Shown here in pieces: positions 20,824-32,664 of a DNA stretch of 64,000 bases. The translations under genes and the position numbers were made by a program. Position 1 is the first letter of the stretch. Every line of letters starts with the position of its first letter. This stretch comes from Brachynemurus nebulosus (taxonomy: Eukaryota; Arthropoda; Insecta; Neuroptera; Myrmeleontidae): the NCBI GenBank assembly GCA_035578155.1, contig JAPWDM010000001.1, positions 8,086,670 to 8,150,669 of the forward strand, in the 5' to 3' direction. Below the pieces are notes generated by a model. It ran no database searches. It was not told the origin of the DNA and saw only the letters and a list, made by a program, of their open reading frames with translations.

Positions 20824-21829
20824 CCAGTTAACGGTTAGAAAAAAAATTATTTAGAAGTTTTAATTAATTAATTTTGAAAGGCTACCTATATTTATAAAGA
20901 TTCTATTTTTTTTCTTTTTTATAAAGCTTAGTCCAACGGTCTTAATATTATAGCTTAAAATTTGCTTAATTTCCTAGGCTTTTAAAGCTAAAATTTTGAT
21001 TTTAAGGTGAATCGATTACAAGAAATTTTCCAAGTTTAGAGTTTGAACTATTAGTATATTATAGAGAAAGACATGATGCATTCACTGACACCATTTGAAT
21101 AATTTCTGACGTCTAGTTTAGAAGAAATAAACATTCAAGTTAGAATTTTTAACCTACGAGTAAATGCAAAAGTATGCTCAGAGGTGGATCAGAGGTATAT
21201 ATTTAAGTAAGTTGTGTCATTAAAAACCAACTTTAAAATTTAAAAAACTGAAAATTTTTTTCCTTTATGTTTTCGGATCATTAAAAAACTATTTTGTTTA
21301 ATATTGGACGTTTAGTAATTGTAAAAAATAGAAAAAAAACTACAAAAATGTCATTTTATACTAATACACCCATAGTATATTTATTTATGTATAAGTTATT
21401 ATATGTGTGTACCCGGCAACTACTAGAATTAAATTCATTACTTTTAAAATTATTAAAATTAGAAGATTGAATAATAATCAAATATTAATACTGTTACATG
21501 TATTATAAAATTTAACTTATTTTTCTACACATAAATTATATTTATTTATAGAGAAAAAAATAGATTTTGTAATTCATTTATCAGTAGTAATCGATTCACC
21601 TTAACAGAATTGGTGCGGATGTTGAAAGAAAAACTAGGGGTTTTTTCGATGTTATAATATTTGTTGAAAAAAAATTAAATACTAAGGCGAAACACAGTAA
21701 TAGACAACGTATTTATTAAGGTTTCAGTACAATGTGGGATAATTCATGAATTTTTCAGTAATCGAAAGCAAATTTAAATGTAGTTCAATTTGATCTACTG
21801 ATTGTTCACTGTATAGAATCTTAATTATA
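20822..21829. other. Unassigned AT-rich stretch
   Basis: No gene or element recognised. Confidence 0.4.
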
Positions 21830-21946
21830 CGAGCCGGACTTGTTCTTGGCAAATTTTTTTTTAGAAACTTGGCAGAACTTTAATTAGAAATCATATAGTT
21901 ATCGAACAATTGCCAAACTGGGTCGCCTAGGACTCGAACCTAAATG
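21830..21946 (-). mobile_element. 5'-truncated tRNA-derived SINE (GGATCGG family)
   Basis: Read on the minus strand, GGTTCGAGTCCTAGGCGACC carries a box B and the 3' side of the tRNA-like head. It is followed by CAGTTTGGCAATTG and TAACTATATGATTTCTAATT, the same tail seen after the heads at 42537 and 45213 (CAGTTTGACAATTTCTTAAT). Box A and the 5' half are missing. Confidence 0.65.
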
Positions 21947-22520
21947 AAATTTAAAGTATTTTTCAGGGTTACTCCTATTTGGTTCTAAAAAACTTTTCTA
22001 AAAATTCGTATTACTTTCTGCTTTCATATACTAGTTCTACGAAAATTTCCGGTTTTTTAAGGTGTGTTTATGTGCTGTTGGAAAATCATCACATTTTTAT
22101 GGGGTATTTTAAAAAAGCAGATTACGAAGTAATAAAATTTTTCAAACGGTAACGTGTATAAAATTCGATGACACAGATATTTTTTGAAAATATTGCTGGG
22201 TAATAATAACATTTAACAATAATTTGTCGTCTTGTTCATGTTGCGGCAATCAAAATGTTATTTTTATGGATGCTTCCATCAGTAACAACAATATCCTATT
22301 ACATTTTGTCTGCTATTAAAGTAGGTATGTAGTATAACGGATTGTTCAAATCATCATTTCATTTCACAAAAGCTCCTTAAAGGTAGTTTTAGAAATACCT
22401 GCGTTATTTTCACATACGATTTGCGAAGATGAGAAAAATATACAATTGTGTTGATAAGTGACAGATGACGTCGCGCACATAAATTATAATTTTAAATCTA
22501 ACGTGCGATACAAAATTATA

Positions 22521-22934
22521 CACACACCGGCATAATTAGCGGAACATTCAGTGTGGTCGAGCTTCAAACTACCGTAATTGAAGAATGGTAAAGACTGTCC
22601 CAGGAGACAATAGATAACATCCTTCTGAGTATGGAAAGACGAATGGAAGCCTTGATAAGAGCACGGGAGGAACCAGGCGGTGTTAAAACACTGTGTTTCT
22701 TTTTCTATTTGTTAAATAATCTTTAACTTAAATTATTTTTAGACGACATAAGATTCCAACAATTTTTCATTTTATATGGTTACTTATTTTTGCTACCGAA
22801 AATAAAGGTATATCGACTTGTAAACATGTAATTTTAAGTGAATAATTAAATAAGATTAATATTTTCTTGAAATTAAATGGTTTGTTTGATTTTTACAGAT
22901 ATTTTATATGTTCCGCGAATTATGCCGGTGTGTG
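22521..22934 (+). mobile_element. Internally deleted Tc1-like transposon, TA target site
   Basis: 414 bp with terminal inverted repeats CACACACCGGCATAATTAGC (left) and CACACACCGGCATAATTCGC (right, read inward), both continuing GGAACAT. TA lies at 22519-22520 and 22935-22936. Almost the whole transposase gene has been deleted: left-terminal sequence leads within about 40 bp into the extreme C-terminus of a Tc1-type transposase. The intact ends suggest it could be mobilised in trans. Confidence 0.92.
22562..22700 (+). pseudogene. C-terminal remnant of Tc1-like transposase
   Basis: The frame from 22562 reads LQTTVIEEW, a TAA stop at 22589, then RLSQETIDNILLSMERRM and EALIRAREEPGGVKT. The pattern E-E-W-x-x-(L/I)-x-x-E-x-I-x-x-(L/I)-x-x-S-M-x-R-R is the conserved C-terminal end of Tc1-family transposases. 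The catalytic DDE domain is absent and an in-frame stop follows the Trp, so the fragment is non-functional. It lies just inside the left terminus of the deleted element. Confidence 0.85.
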
Positions 22935-22936
22935 TA

Positions 22937-24049
22937 GTTTGAAACTCTATAATGTGGCTTAGCAATAATTTCTTAGTAAAATTTTTGAGAGAAATGAACT
23001 CGTGTATTAAAAAACACAAAATAGTTATTTATGCAAACAAGTTGCAAAATGAAGGTCTTTTTTTCACGAATCGTACACTTGTCCAACGAGACTTGCCGAG
23101 TTGTGTAGTTACGACAATTAGTTGTACCATTTTGCACGTGTGGCATACAATATTTTTTGCAATTAAGAATTAAAATGAAAAAAAAAAATTAATAAAAGAT
23201 GGAAAAATTATCTCAGCATAGACAAACGAACATGTTACTTTATAATCAGTGCAATAACCGTGGTATCCGTAGCAACAATTTTAGTGTGTTTTCTAATATT
23301 AATTGTCACTTATTATTACACGAGAGGTTTCTATTTTTTCAAATAAACTTGAGTTTGTCTAACGAAAATTTGTTGCCTAGCAATTTAACGAGAAGAACTG
23401 TCAACTAACAAAAACGCGACAGCGAAGCTGAAGAGTTTTTGAGTTGAAAATTTAAGATATAATTACAATTGAAACAACGTCTGATGACGTTACTTTTACG
23501 TTAAATAAATAACGTTGTACAATTTTCTATATCTATATAATGTGTTTGCTCGTATAGATAGCGGATATGGTGGATATACTCGGATAGAGTTGTGGGTACG
23601 TGTACAATGAACCCTAATCTTTTTACAATTCTTGTCATTTTGTACAAAATAAGGATGGATATCGTATATATGTAGGTATGTATGTTTTATCAAGTGAATT
23701 TATACGGGATAATTAGAATGGTTTCAAACAATTGCATTAGTCTCCGGGTAAAATTGTTCGTTTTATGTGAAAAACATTTTATTTTAAAATAAATTTAACA
23801 TTATTTTATTTCTCTTGTACAATTTCTCTTTGTTTAGTTTATTTTTGATTTAAGTCAATTTTAAATGTTCTATATGCATGGAGATTTTTATATTGTAAAT
23901 CTAAATTGATATATTTTATGTATGATAAAAGAATTTGAAATAAATAGCTATTCAATCTAAAAAAATAAATATTTATGATTATTGCGCAGCAGTCTATTTT
24001 CAGCACGAAAATTTATGTACTGAATATTTGTTAAATGCCTACAGCATAT
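22937..24049. other. Mostly unassigned AT-rich stretch
   Basis: Contains repeat family G copy 2 (23341-23450). Otherwise no gene or element recognised; several 65-75-codon frames have no family character. Confidence 0.4.
23341..23450 (+). repeat. Dispersed repeat family G, copy 2
   Basis: TCTAACGAAAATTTGTTGCC, AGCAATTTAACGAGAAGAAC, TGTCAACTAACAAAAACGCG and ACAGCGAAGCTG correspond in order to the reverse complement of 11437-11545. This copy lacks the second hairpin arm. Confidence 0.65.
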
Positions 24050-24840
24050 CCACTTTTTATAGGATGGATAGGGACCGCATAAAAAAATTGCACAAAAAAA
24101 AATTATCAAATTAGTTCTAAATACCTAGTATATTTGGTTACAGACTGTAAAAAAAGCTTTCTTTGCGGTGAATCGGGGACGCATGAAAAACGTTTCATAA
24201 AGCTCAAAATCACACAATTTCCCTAGAAGTTACTTTTCTAAACAGATTAAAAGAATAGTTTACACACACAGATGAGACAGATCAAGCCTACATATAAAAA
24301 AGTGTAATCCGAAAGTTGCAATAATTAGCAATTTATACCACTACTGATTTAGTCTGTTACTGTCCGTCGTGGTGTTCACGTCTTAATAAATATCATGTTT
24401 TTAAATCAACTTGTGAAATTTAAACAGAAAAAAATATGAAGTGTGTCGTATTTAAGTGTAAAAATTCTATTGAATAAAAAATTTCTCAAAATAAAGGGAT
24501 ATCTTTCTTAAAATAAATAAATTTATTTTTGATTGTTGACTGGTTGTCACATAGGTCGGCCATCATAGTATATAGTATATGTATGCGAACTGTATACATG
24601 ACCATCAGCATATCATACTAATACATTCGTATATTCGTGTCCATACATCGTGTGTTTTGATTGTATGTGTGCTGCGTCGACGTCACTCGCTGGTTACAGC
24701 GGGCCCAGTTTGGTAGACATACTCGTTTGGCCCCTTGTTTACACACAAAAACGTTTTTAAATATATTATTTTATTTTTATAATATTACCACAATTGAATG
24801 ATGTAATAATTTATGTTCTTACATACAAATAAAATGCTTA
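24050..24840 (+). repeat. Dispersed repeat family C, copy 2, split by an insertion
   Basis: TAGGATGGATAGGGACCGCA, GCATGAAAAACGTTTCAT and TTTCCCTAGAAGTTACTTTT match copy 1 (1755-2230). The match resumes after 24746 with TTTATAATATTACCACAAT and TTATGTTCTTACATACAAAT. The interval 24267-24737 is foreign to the other copies and has its own 8-bp TSD. Confidence 0.75.
24267..24737 (+). mobile_element. Insertion with 8-bp TSD; 3' end related to family A
   Basis: TTTACACA flanks both sides (24259-24266 and 24738-24745), and the insertion interrupts family C. The last 60 bp (GACGTCACTCGCTGG, CAGTTTGGTAGACATACTCG, TTTGGCCCCTTG) resemble the end of family A (ACGTCACCCACTGG, CAGTTTGATAGAGATTCTAG, TTTGGTCCCTTG). 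The remainder does not obviously match, so it is a diverged or longer relative. Confidence 0.65.
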
Positions 24841-24845
24841 AAAAT

Positions 24846-24962
24846 AGTGAGTAACTAACTTTTTCTACTCCTGTTGAAGAACACACTCATTATAAATCCG
24901 TTAATTGTTGAGAAAGTTAGGCATTATTCAAAAGTGTGGAGGAATTTTCATTACTCACTACC
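24846..24962. repeat. Small inverted-repeat unit
   Basis: TAGTGAGTAACTAAC at the left and ATTACTCACTA at the right form short inverted ends around about 95 bp. The same GAGTAATAGCTAT-type sequence reappears in the hairpin at 25205-25295. No TSD identified. Confidence 0.5.
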
Positions 24963-25204
24963 TTTTTGACCAATGGCTTTGTTTTGTGTATAATATACGT
25001 ATCAATTTTTAATTTCAAATATGTTGCGTAGTAACATCTAAGTAAACAAAGTAGCTTGTATTTTGTTTTCATCGTTTGTACATATATAAACATTTAATGA
25101 AATTAGAGATAGATTCAAAATGGTATTCTTTTGATTTAAAAATATTCAATTTTATTTAAATCAAAAAAAAGTCGTAGAAAAAATATTGTATCCTACTCGC
25201 TTGC

Positions 25205-25295
25205 AATGGCTATTAGTCACTCAGATGCATTACGACACTCGCCTCGCAAGCTCGGCTCGTGTCGCAATTTCATTTTCGTGAGTAATAGCTATCAT
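25205..25295. repeat. GC-richer imperfect hairpin
   Basis: GGCTATTAGTCACTCAGATG then CATTACGACACTCG faces an approximate reverse complement ending GAGTAATAGCT. The apex GCCTCGCAAGCTCGGCTCG is much richer in CpG than the flanks. Confidence 0.55.
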
Positions 25296-25299
25296 TACC

Positions 25300-26174
25300 A
25301 GCCTGTTGAATAATATACTATTACCGCAAATTGATGTTCAAATTTAAAATAAAAAAAAAAAAAAATTTATAAAGTTGCTTAGCAAAAGTAAAAAAAAAAA
25401 AAATGGCACAAATAAAGACCGCGTAGAAAGAGTTTATGCTGTACTTATATTTCTAAAAAAAAATATTAAAGAATAATTAATGAATTATGATACTCCTGAG
25501 CTTCTGAGTTTAAAATTTGTGTAAAACTGGTAATTATGATAGTGGGAGCCTACCGAGGTTTTTAAATTTTTAAATAAAACTTCTAGGAACAAGTCTATCA
25601 ATATAAAAAAATACCATTTAAATTATTTAATAAAGTATTGTAGGAGAAATTACAAGTACCTACCTACTAAAAAATGTTAAATATTTAATCATTATCATCC
25701 TTAAGAAAATACTGAACAAATTTATGAAGCGGTGGATGTGGTTTTAACTCCTCTCCACCTTACTTTGGATTTTTTTTGATTACTAAAAGTAGTGGCATCC
25801 GTTGAAGTGCGCAGGCGTCAAATTTCATTAAAATTGGTTCACGCATTTTTGAGCAGCGTACAAAAATGTGATTTTTTAAGTGAACTTTGAACTCCTCTCA
25901 CGAGTAAACGGTACATTTTATAAAGTACCAAAAAAACGTGGAGAAGGGGTTTCAAGACTAACGGTGCCTAGGAGTCCTTACGTATATAAATCCTGCTCTG
26001 TGACTTTTACAACGAGAGTAACGCGTTTTACAATTGTTAGATTACTATATGCGACTTAAAAATTTATTCAATTTCAAATGTAATTCCATACATAAACATC
26101 TATGTAGTATAATTTCAAAAACTAATTTTATGTTTCAACCTCTCAGCTAACTACAAATGACTATTGCGACCCGG
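25300..26174. other. Unassigned stretch, partly repeat-like
   Basis: No gene recognised. Around 25730-25960 the text (TTTCATTAAAATTGGTTCAC, CTCCTCTCACGAGTAAACG) has the feel of the interior of a large transposon, but there is no second copy in the window. Confidence 0.35.
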
Positions 26175-26382
<208 letters not shown>

Positions 26383-26764
26383 CTTCTAGCACATGATGTT
26401 ACATTTATGCAACAGTGGACACAAAAGGGATATCATGTACTTATTACATATATCGTACATGTATATAGTCTTGACAGTAAATTGGACAATGTTATATATA
26501 GCGAATTATTACAGTTTGTACGGGACAGACACTATGCGAATGAATCGGATGGATATTTCTGCACATACGGTGGCTCAGTCTGGCTGGGTTTATAAAAACG
26601 AAAATAGTTTGGCTAGTCATCATGTTTTTTCAGATACATATGTATATATAAAAAATATGGAAATATATTCATTCATATATTGTACAATCATACATAGGTA
26701 TATCGGTGTGGTTTCACTATAAAAATAGAAACACTAAATTATTTTTCTTTTTTACATATTCGTA

Positions 26765-27130
26765 TTTTTAGCGAATTTCCAGAATGGAAAATTTAGCTAT
26801 TACAGCCACTGTAGTATAATATATGTATATATGTGTTCGTAGGATACCTTCGAATGAAGGTGAAAACATTGAATGCCCCAAAAATTTTGGATAAGTTGTT
26901 CAGCGTGATACGTCCGATGCCCGGAATCTCAAAAAAATGCGTATTTTGCCAATATTTGCCAAAATTCAAAAGTTTTTTAAAATTTTTTTACACTATTCCA
27001 AATTACGGAAAAAATCAGATAAGATACGCTTTTGAATCATTTTCCTGTGTAACTAGATTTTCGAGGAAAAATAATTTTTATAATATTTATTTTGTTATGA
27101 AGGTTGCTGTGACCTATTATGCTTTATGAA
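26765..27130 (+). repeat. Dispersed repeat family B, copy 2
   Basis: TTTTTAGCGAATTTCCAGAA, TGGAAAATTTAGCTATTACA and GATACGTCCGATGCCCGGAA correspond to copy 1, and ATTTTTTTACACTATTCCAA with GGAAAAAATCAGATAAGAT corresponds to its second half. It has TATATGTATATATG where copy 1 has its TA tract, which suggests the tract expanded from a short TA seed in the family. Confidence 0.7.
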
Positions 27131-27569
27131 GACTGTTTGTATATGTATAGTGTATACGTATATGCACTGTTTGCATAAATGTACAATATTTGTGTTAGGG
27201 TTCCGAAGAAAAATATCGTAACTCCCATACTTTCATGAAATTTTGTATGTACATTCTATAGGTATAGATTTGAGTTAATAAATAGCAAATAAACAAAAAT
27301 TAAAATTGGGAAGTGAAAATGGAAAATTTTTTCCCACGTATCACATCGTGTTGGATATCGTTTAAAAGGGTCGGTAAGTGAAGTTGAGATTCCTGTTACG
27401 ATCTTTCATTTTTTAGCGCAGTTTATGAAATATTGAATTTCAAAATAAGGTTGCTATAAAGACTCGTAAGCCAAGGGAAAAAAGTCAGTCGGTCTGACTG
27501 TATTTCTAAATTTTTTTTTTTAAATAAAAAAATTATATTATTTTTTGATCTTTTTAAACTTTTAGAAAA

Positions 27570-27770
27570 TTTTTGAATGGAGAATTCAGCTATTACGGTT
27601 AATTCAAAAGGTTTTCGAAACTTTCTTTACACCACGGTAAAGGGCGGAAAAAATCACAAACGTACGCTTTTAAACCATTATTCTATGTATGCGGGTTTTC
27701 AAGGATCAATAACTTTTATTACTGAAAATTTGCTATGTTATGCAGGATGCTGCGACAGGGGTGAAATTTT
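27570..27770 (+). repeat. Dispersed repeat family B, copy 3 (internally deleted)
   Basis: GAATGGAGAATTCAGCTATT joins directly to TTTCTTTACACCACGGTAAA, GGCGGAAAAAATCACAAACG and finally TGCTATGTTATGCAGGATGC/TGCGACAGGGGT, the terminal block shared with 18575-18617. About 200 bp of the middle is missing relative to copy 1. Confidence 0.65.
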
Positions 27771-28184
27771 TTTTACATATCGTATGTATAGTACCTACAT
27801 TTGTACTTATATGGTATCTGCATTAATATATTTTTTAAGATTACAAAATTTACTATTGAATGCAGTTGGTAGTTAGTATATCTATATATTACATAAGACG
27901 TGTATGAGAAGGTAATGAGGAGATATTCTATTTCAGTCAGTCAGTTTATTCGTTTTTTTTTTTTTTTGCAGCCGTATCCTTTTTGTGTATACATGGGATT
28001 ATGTTTATGAATATTTCATTGCTTTATAACATGACTAAAAATTCTGGGCTTGGTTAGAAACAAATATATAAACAGATACATTATTATATGGAGGAGCGGA
28101 ACATTTAAACCACTTTTTTTCAAAACTTGTACATTTTGAAGTTTAGATATAATTTTGTATTAACGTTTGATGTAAATCGACATA

Positions 28185-28400
28185 TCTGTTGGTAACGAGT
28201 GACAGGCCCCGGGAAAAAACCGTATTTTATAAAAACTTCCCCTCAAAAAAGTAAGTGGTGAGCAAAAAGAAAACTCTTAACTTTTTTCCCGGGACGTCTG
28301 TCGATAGCTACGGGCCCTCTCCTCAAACCCTAGTACAAGGGCTGCCATCACGATTACCTCCCCTTTCATCGGGCGTGATTCTACGCTAGTTACCTTCTTA
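28185..28400 (-). repeat. Dispersed repeat family E, copy 3
   Basis: On the minus strand: CGTCCCGGGAAAAAAGTTAA, GAGTTTTCTTTTTGCTCACC and CCCCGGGGCCTGTCACTC match copies at 1470 and 4005. AAGTAAGTGGTGAGCAAAAA also resembles the interior of the hAT-like MITEs (AAGCAAGTGACGAGCAAAAA at 51087), linking family E to that group. Confidence 0.55.
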
Positions 28401-28706
28401 AAGCAACTACTACAGTTCATTTATCAATTTAAAATGGCAATCGGAGTAGCTCAATAAATAAGTATAAAATGCTCTATTTGATTAAAAAAGTGAACTACCC
28501 AAAGAAATATGGCAGATATATCAACAAAGATATTAAAAAAAAATTAACAAAAAATGGGACGTCATAGGTGAATTATATTAGGAGAATATCTGTTATTGAA
28601 ATTCAAGTGTTATTAAAATTGATGGAATCTAAATTAGCAATGGACTTAAATATATGAAAATTCAACGTTTTTTTAAAAGAATTATAAAAATTTATTTCCA
28701 ATAATA

Positions 28707-29560
28707 GGGTGAATGCGGGAGAGATGCCGCACATTTTGAAAACACTTGATAATTCTTAAAGTATGCATTAAATTGATTTGTTTGGTACACAATAAGTGTA
28801 AACATTGTTCTTTAAAATTATTTATAAATAATTTTAAATCTTGAATCATAAAGGTTTCATAATTAACATTTTTATGGAGCCTGCAAAGCGGCGTCTCTCC
28901 CACACCCATGGGAGAGATGCCGCATCAAAGAAGGAGAGACGCAGCATAGTTTTTATTAAAAGTTTTGCATTTTACACACTTCTCCATACATGATGCATGC
29001 CATATGTAAACCATTTTTGGCACTTTATACATCTTAACCAGTCGACTTTTTTTTTTTGTTTCTGAGTACTTTTCAAAACATTCAATATACAGGCAATCAT
29101 CATTATTTTCGTTATCTTCACTAATATGAGAGCTCTTCCGGATCCATTAATGGATCTTTTATATTTACTTGCCATAATTTACAGTCCAAAAAAATTGTAT
29201 AATTAAGGTATAAGTCTATGTTTTAATATGTTTTTAATATGTGATGCGGCATCTATACCAACTTTAAATGCGACAACTCTTCTTTTTGTTGGAATAGATG
29301 CCGCATATTGCTATAGTAAGCATAATGCGGAATTCTAACCTAAAATTTTATACAGTACTTTTAAAATATACCTAAATTATTAACAAAACTCATTTTCATT
29401 AAAACAATGAAATATACATTCTTAAATTTTAATGAATTAAATGCTTGATAAAATATTATGTTAAAAAATTTACTTTTTAATATTAAAAAGTTGGATAATT
29501 ACTAAACTGATGGACTAATCATAAATGTCTTCCGATGCGGCATCGCTCCCGCACTTACCC
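28707..29560 (-). mobile_element. pogo-like element, TA target site, repeated GCGGCATC motif
   Basis: 854 bp between TA at 28705-28706 and 29561-29562. Left end GGGTGAATGCGGGAGAGATG and right end (read inward) GGGTAAGTGCGGGAGCGATG form inverted termini continuing CCGCA. The motif GGGAGAGATGCCGCA occurs about seven times: forward at 28715, 28909, 28932 and 29290, reversed at 28888, 29243 and 29533. It is absent elsewhere in the window. The minus strand carries a short transposase remnant. Start and C-terminus are joined with most of the gene missing, so this is a deletion derivative. Pogo assignment rests on the TA site and the protein remnant. Confidence 0.75.
28972..29175 (-). pseudogene. 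Internally deleted pogo-like transposase remnant
   Basis: The frame opens at 29175 with MASKYKRSINGSG, resembling the MxxxYKRKTxRG start of pogo-like transposases. It then passes directly into C-terminal character: in one frame SEDNENNDDC and ECFEKYSETKKKK, and after an A-run (about 11 A on the minus strand) in another frame VDWLRCIKCQKWF. Cys pairs followed by W-x-x-C-x-x-C-x-x-W is the Cys-rich C-terminus found in many insect pogo transposases. The frame change falls in the A-run. The helix-turn-helix and DDE domains are missing. Non-functional. Confidence 0.6.
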
Positions 29561-29562
29561 TA

Positions 29563-30228
29563 TATGAAATTCTATATAAAATATTTTTTTAATATTTCGT
29601 CAATATGACAACGAAACGTAATATTTATATCGAATATCGAAAATAGTCCATTAGAAAACTATTTAAAATGTACACAATATTGTTTTTCTGGTTTTGAAAT
29701 CGTAAGTTATAAATCCGCGTGTCGCATTAACACTGAAATGATGACATCAGCAGCTTGTAATCGTGATCTCCAGAGGATTTATACGGAGTAAACTTCACCT
29801 GATTCCCTGTAGTATCGTAGGTAAATATACAGCACAATATCCAGTCAACGGTACAAGTTGTCACAACAAATAAGTCATACTACGACATTTAGTGTTTCCA
29901 TTTATTTTGTAAAACTACAGGCAACTATAGCTAGTAAAGTTTGCTTCAAAAGGGAACTAAATACTTTAGTGGTCTAGTATCACCCAATTTAGATATTTTT
30001 GTCAACGAAAAAATGAATAAGTGGTTTTAATGTTCTACTCCTCTCATATGTAGTTATATATATGTAAGAATATTACCTACATATATATCTGGTGCACTTG
30101 TTTTGTATATTTGTTTGAATTTATAAATCTCTATACCAACAAAAATTTTCTATATTCCTGTCATATTTCTTTTAAATTTTTTTCATGTTTTGATATTAAC
30201 ATCTTTATAAGTCTATTTCATACAGTTA

Positions 30229-30230
<2 letters not shown>
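29563..30230. other. Unassigned AT-rich stretch
   Basis: No gene or element recognised. Confidence 0.4.

Positions 30231-30310
<80 letters not shown>
30231..30310. repeat. (TA)n microsatellite
   Basis: About 80 bases of TA dinucleotides bordered by TTACC on the left and ATATGTACC on the right. Confidence 0.96.
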
Positions 30311-30316
<6 letters not shown>

Positions 30317-30564
30317 GTACCTACATATTACAAATGTATGTACATTTTTACGTTTATCATTTAAATGAGATTCAAATATGATATTTTTTTTTTCTAGAAC
30401 TCACAAAAATGTTCAAATTGACTTTTGAATTCGAAATGTTAGTTTAGTTGTTTAGTATGATGTTGACGTTTCATATTTAAGTTTTTAATATTTAATCAGT
30501 TTCTAAAAAAAACTCTTTTAAAAATTTCAGTGGAATAAATGACGATAATCTTAATGGTTTAGAG

Positions 30565-30743
30565 CAGGGCTTCTTAAATTTTTTTCATTCGCGACCCCAA
30601 ATAGAGATATACCTATAAGTATTTTTTAAGGATTTATTGATTAGGTAACAATATATATACATATAAAAAATTTTTCGCTATAACCCCAAGATTTCGCTAA
30701 GCGACCCCAAATGGGGTCGCGACCCATAGTTTAAGAAGCCCTG
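30565..30743. mobile_element. hAT-like MITE (CAGGGCTTCTTAAA family), perfect 8-bp TSD
   Basis: 179 bp from CAGGGCTTCTTAAATTT to TAGTTTAAGAAGCCCTG, with GTTTAGAG directly repeated at 30557-30564 and 30744-30751. Subterminal CGCGACCCC/GGGGTCGCGACCC continues the inverted symmetry. CAGGG-type ends with GCGACCCC just inside are well known among animal hAT elements. Non-coding. A decayed relative is at 13321-13360. Confidence 0.92.
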
Positions 30744-31795
30744 GTTTAGAGCAAAAGTTTCCAAACTGTGTTTCCAAATTTTCATTTCAAACAGTTTCAT
30801 AGGAGATTGCCTGTGCCAAACAGATGGATACCGAATTGAATCCATAAGTGTTCCATTTTGGAAATTTTGGTATGGTCAATTTTTTAATCCTGACAATTTT
30901 GGCTCAAGTAACACTTCATTTTTAATGTCCTTTTCAGTGATAGGAGTAGGCAACAGTATTTTTTTAGGATTTTTCCCAAAAAATGTTTAAGAAAATCCTT
31001 GAAAAAGTAGGTACATCATATATTTCATTTTCCATTTCCCAATTTACTCACGGACATTAACTCCCAGAATAAAAATTTAAATTTTTGTAGCACACTCTAC
31101 GCGATGGACATGTCTTTTCCACTAGAAAACACACAGTGAAGACATTTGACAATTTCAAACAATTATTTAAATATTTTCAACAAATTGCAGAAATTTGAAA
31201 ATTTACTTTGAAAACTAACAATTTGGTAATTTATAATTGGTATTGCCACATTTTAAATTATGCCCCTCCCCACAATTTCTTATCAATTATACTGACGTGG
31301 CAGTAGGCAATGAATATTGAAATAGAAAATTATTTCACGGAAACTATCTATTTTCCATTTGACCTTTCAATATGTAATTTCATGGTACAATAATTTACAT
31401 TTTCTGATTTGGTTAGCCGCATAATTGATGAAGGTGTTCGTTTAAATAAAATATGCTAATTATTTATACGAATGTGTTAATTATTGTGTGGGTAACCCAA
31501 AATTAAAAGCTCGAATTAGAATGTTACATAACATTTTTTATGCACATGTAGGTACTATTACCACAAATTAAATTCTTTTACTATTGAGTGTATTGTAATT
31601 TTGAACTTAATTTAACCATTAAAGTACCTTCTTTTTAGAACAGTTTTTTTTTGTTGAGACTCTGTGACTTTAATACCCGTCTGTTCGTACGTATTTTACA
31701 GCCATTTTCTCAGAAATTACTACCATTGCAACCACCATCACAAAACGTTTAGAAAAAATTACAAAAAGTTTACTTTGGAACATAAATGAAATTAA

Positions 31796-32660
31796 GGGGA
31801 GATTCACTTGAGAGTCGTTAAAAAAAATCGATTTTCTTTTTGCAGAAATTGGTAGCTAATTATGTGTATAGAATATGTTCCCAAAGTGATTTTGCTGAAA
31901 GTAATTTAAGGGAAGGTTTACTTGAGATTTGATAAAAAAATCGATTTTTTTTTTGCCGAAATTGATAGCAAATTATGTGTAGAATATGTTCCCAAAGTGA
32001 TTTTACTGAAAATAATTTAAAAACAAGATTCTAGCACATATTAACCGAATCCAGCTTTCTATAAAAAAAAAATTCAAAAAACGTAGTTCACGCAATAATG
32101 AGTATTAAATATAAAATTTTATAATATCTCGGAACTACATTTTTGGAACTGGTGGACACGATAACTCAAAAACTATTCGATGGATCCTTTTTTTAAATTT
32201 TTTATTTTAAAGATAATTCAATTCTTCGGCACCTCTACCTAAGTTCGATACACTTTCAATATTTTTTTTTAGTTTTAAGTTTACTTTAAAGAGCGAAAAA
32301 TAAGACAAAAATCGTAATCAAAAGTTCAAACATCCGCCATTTTTTTTTCTTTCAGCAATCTATTGATATTATAGGTAGAGGTGCCGATACTCTTCATATA
32401 TCTTATAAATCTTTTTTGTTTTTGGATTTCGGTGGTTTATTACCGGCGCTAGGACATCCGCCAACAACGCATTGGATTTTCGGGTCGCCACACTGCAGTA
32501 TCTATAAAATGGACAGTTTTTAATATTTTTCCTTGAAAATTTTTTTTTTTTGTATAGTTTATTACTTAATAAATATTTGAAATTGATATTTACTTCCGTT
32601 CTTGAGAAAAAAATTCTAGAAAAATGCATAATTTTTAAGGACTCTCGAGTAAACCTCCCT
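31796..32660. mobile_element. TTAA-flanked element with duplicated left terminus
   Basis: 865 bp between TTAA at 31792-31795 and 32661-32664. The left end GGGGAGATTCACTTGAGAGT and the right end read inward, AGGGAGGTTTACTCGAGAGT, are inverted repeats. The left terminal region (to about 31901) is repeated in tandem from 31907 to about 32013, so a second terminus TTTAAGGGAAGGTTTACTTG lies inside. A smaller inverted pair (CGGCACCTCTACCTA near 32226; TAGGTAGAGGTGCCG near 32372) sits internally. TTAA with G-rich ends fits Kolobok-type better than piggyBac-type elements, but no transposase is present. Confidence 0.78.
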
Positions 32661-32664
32661 TTAA

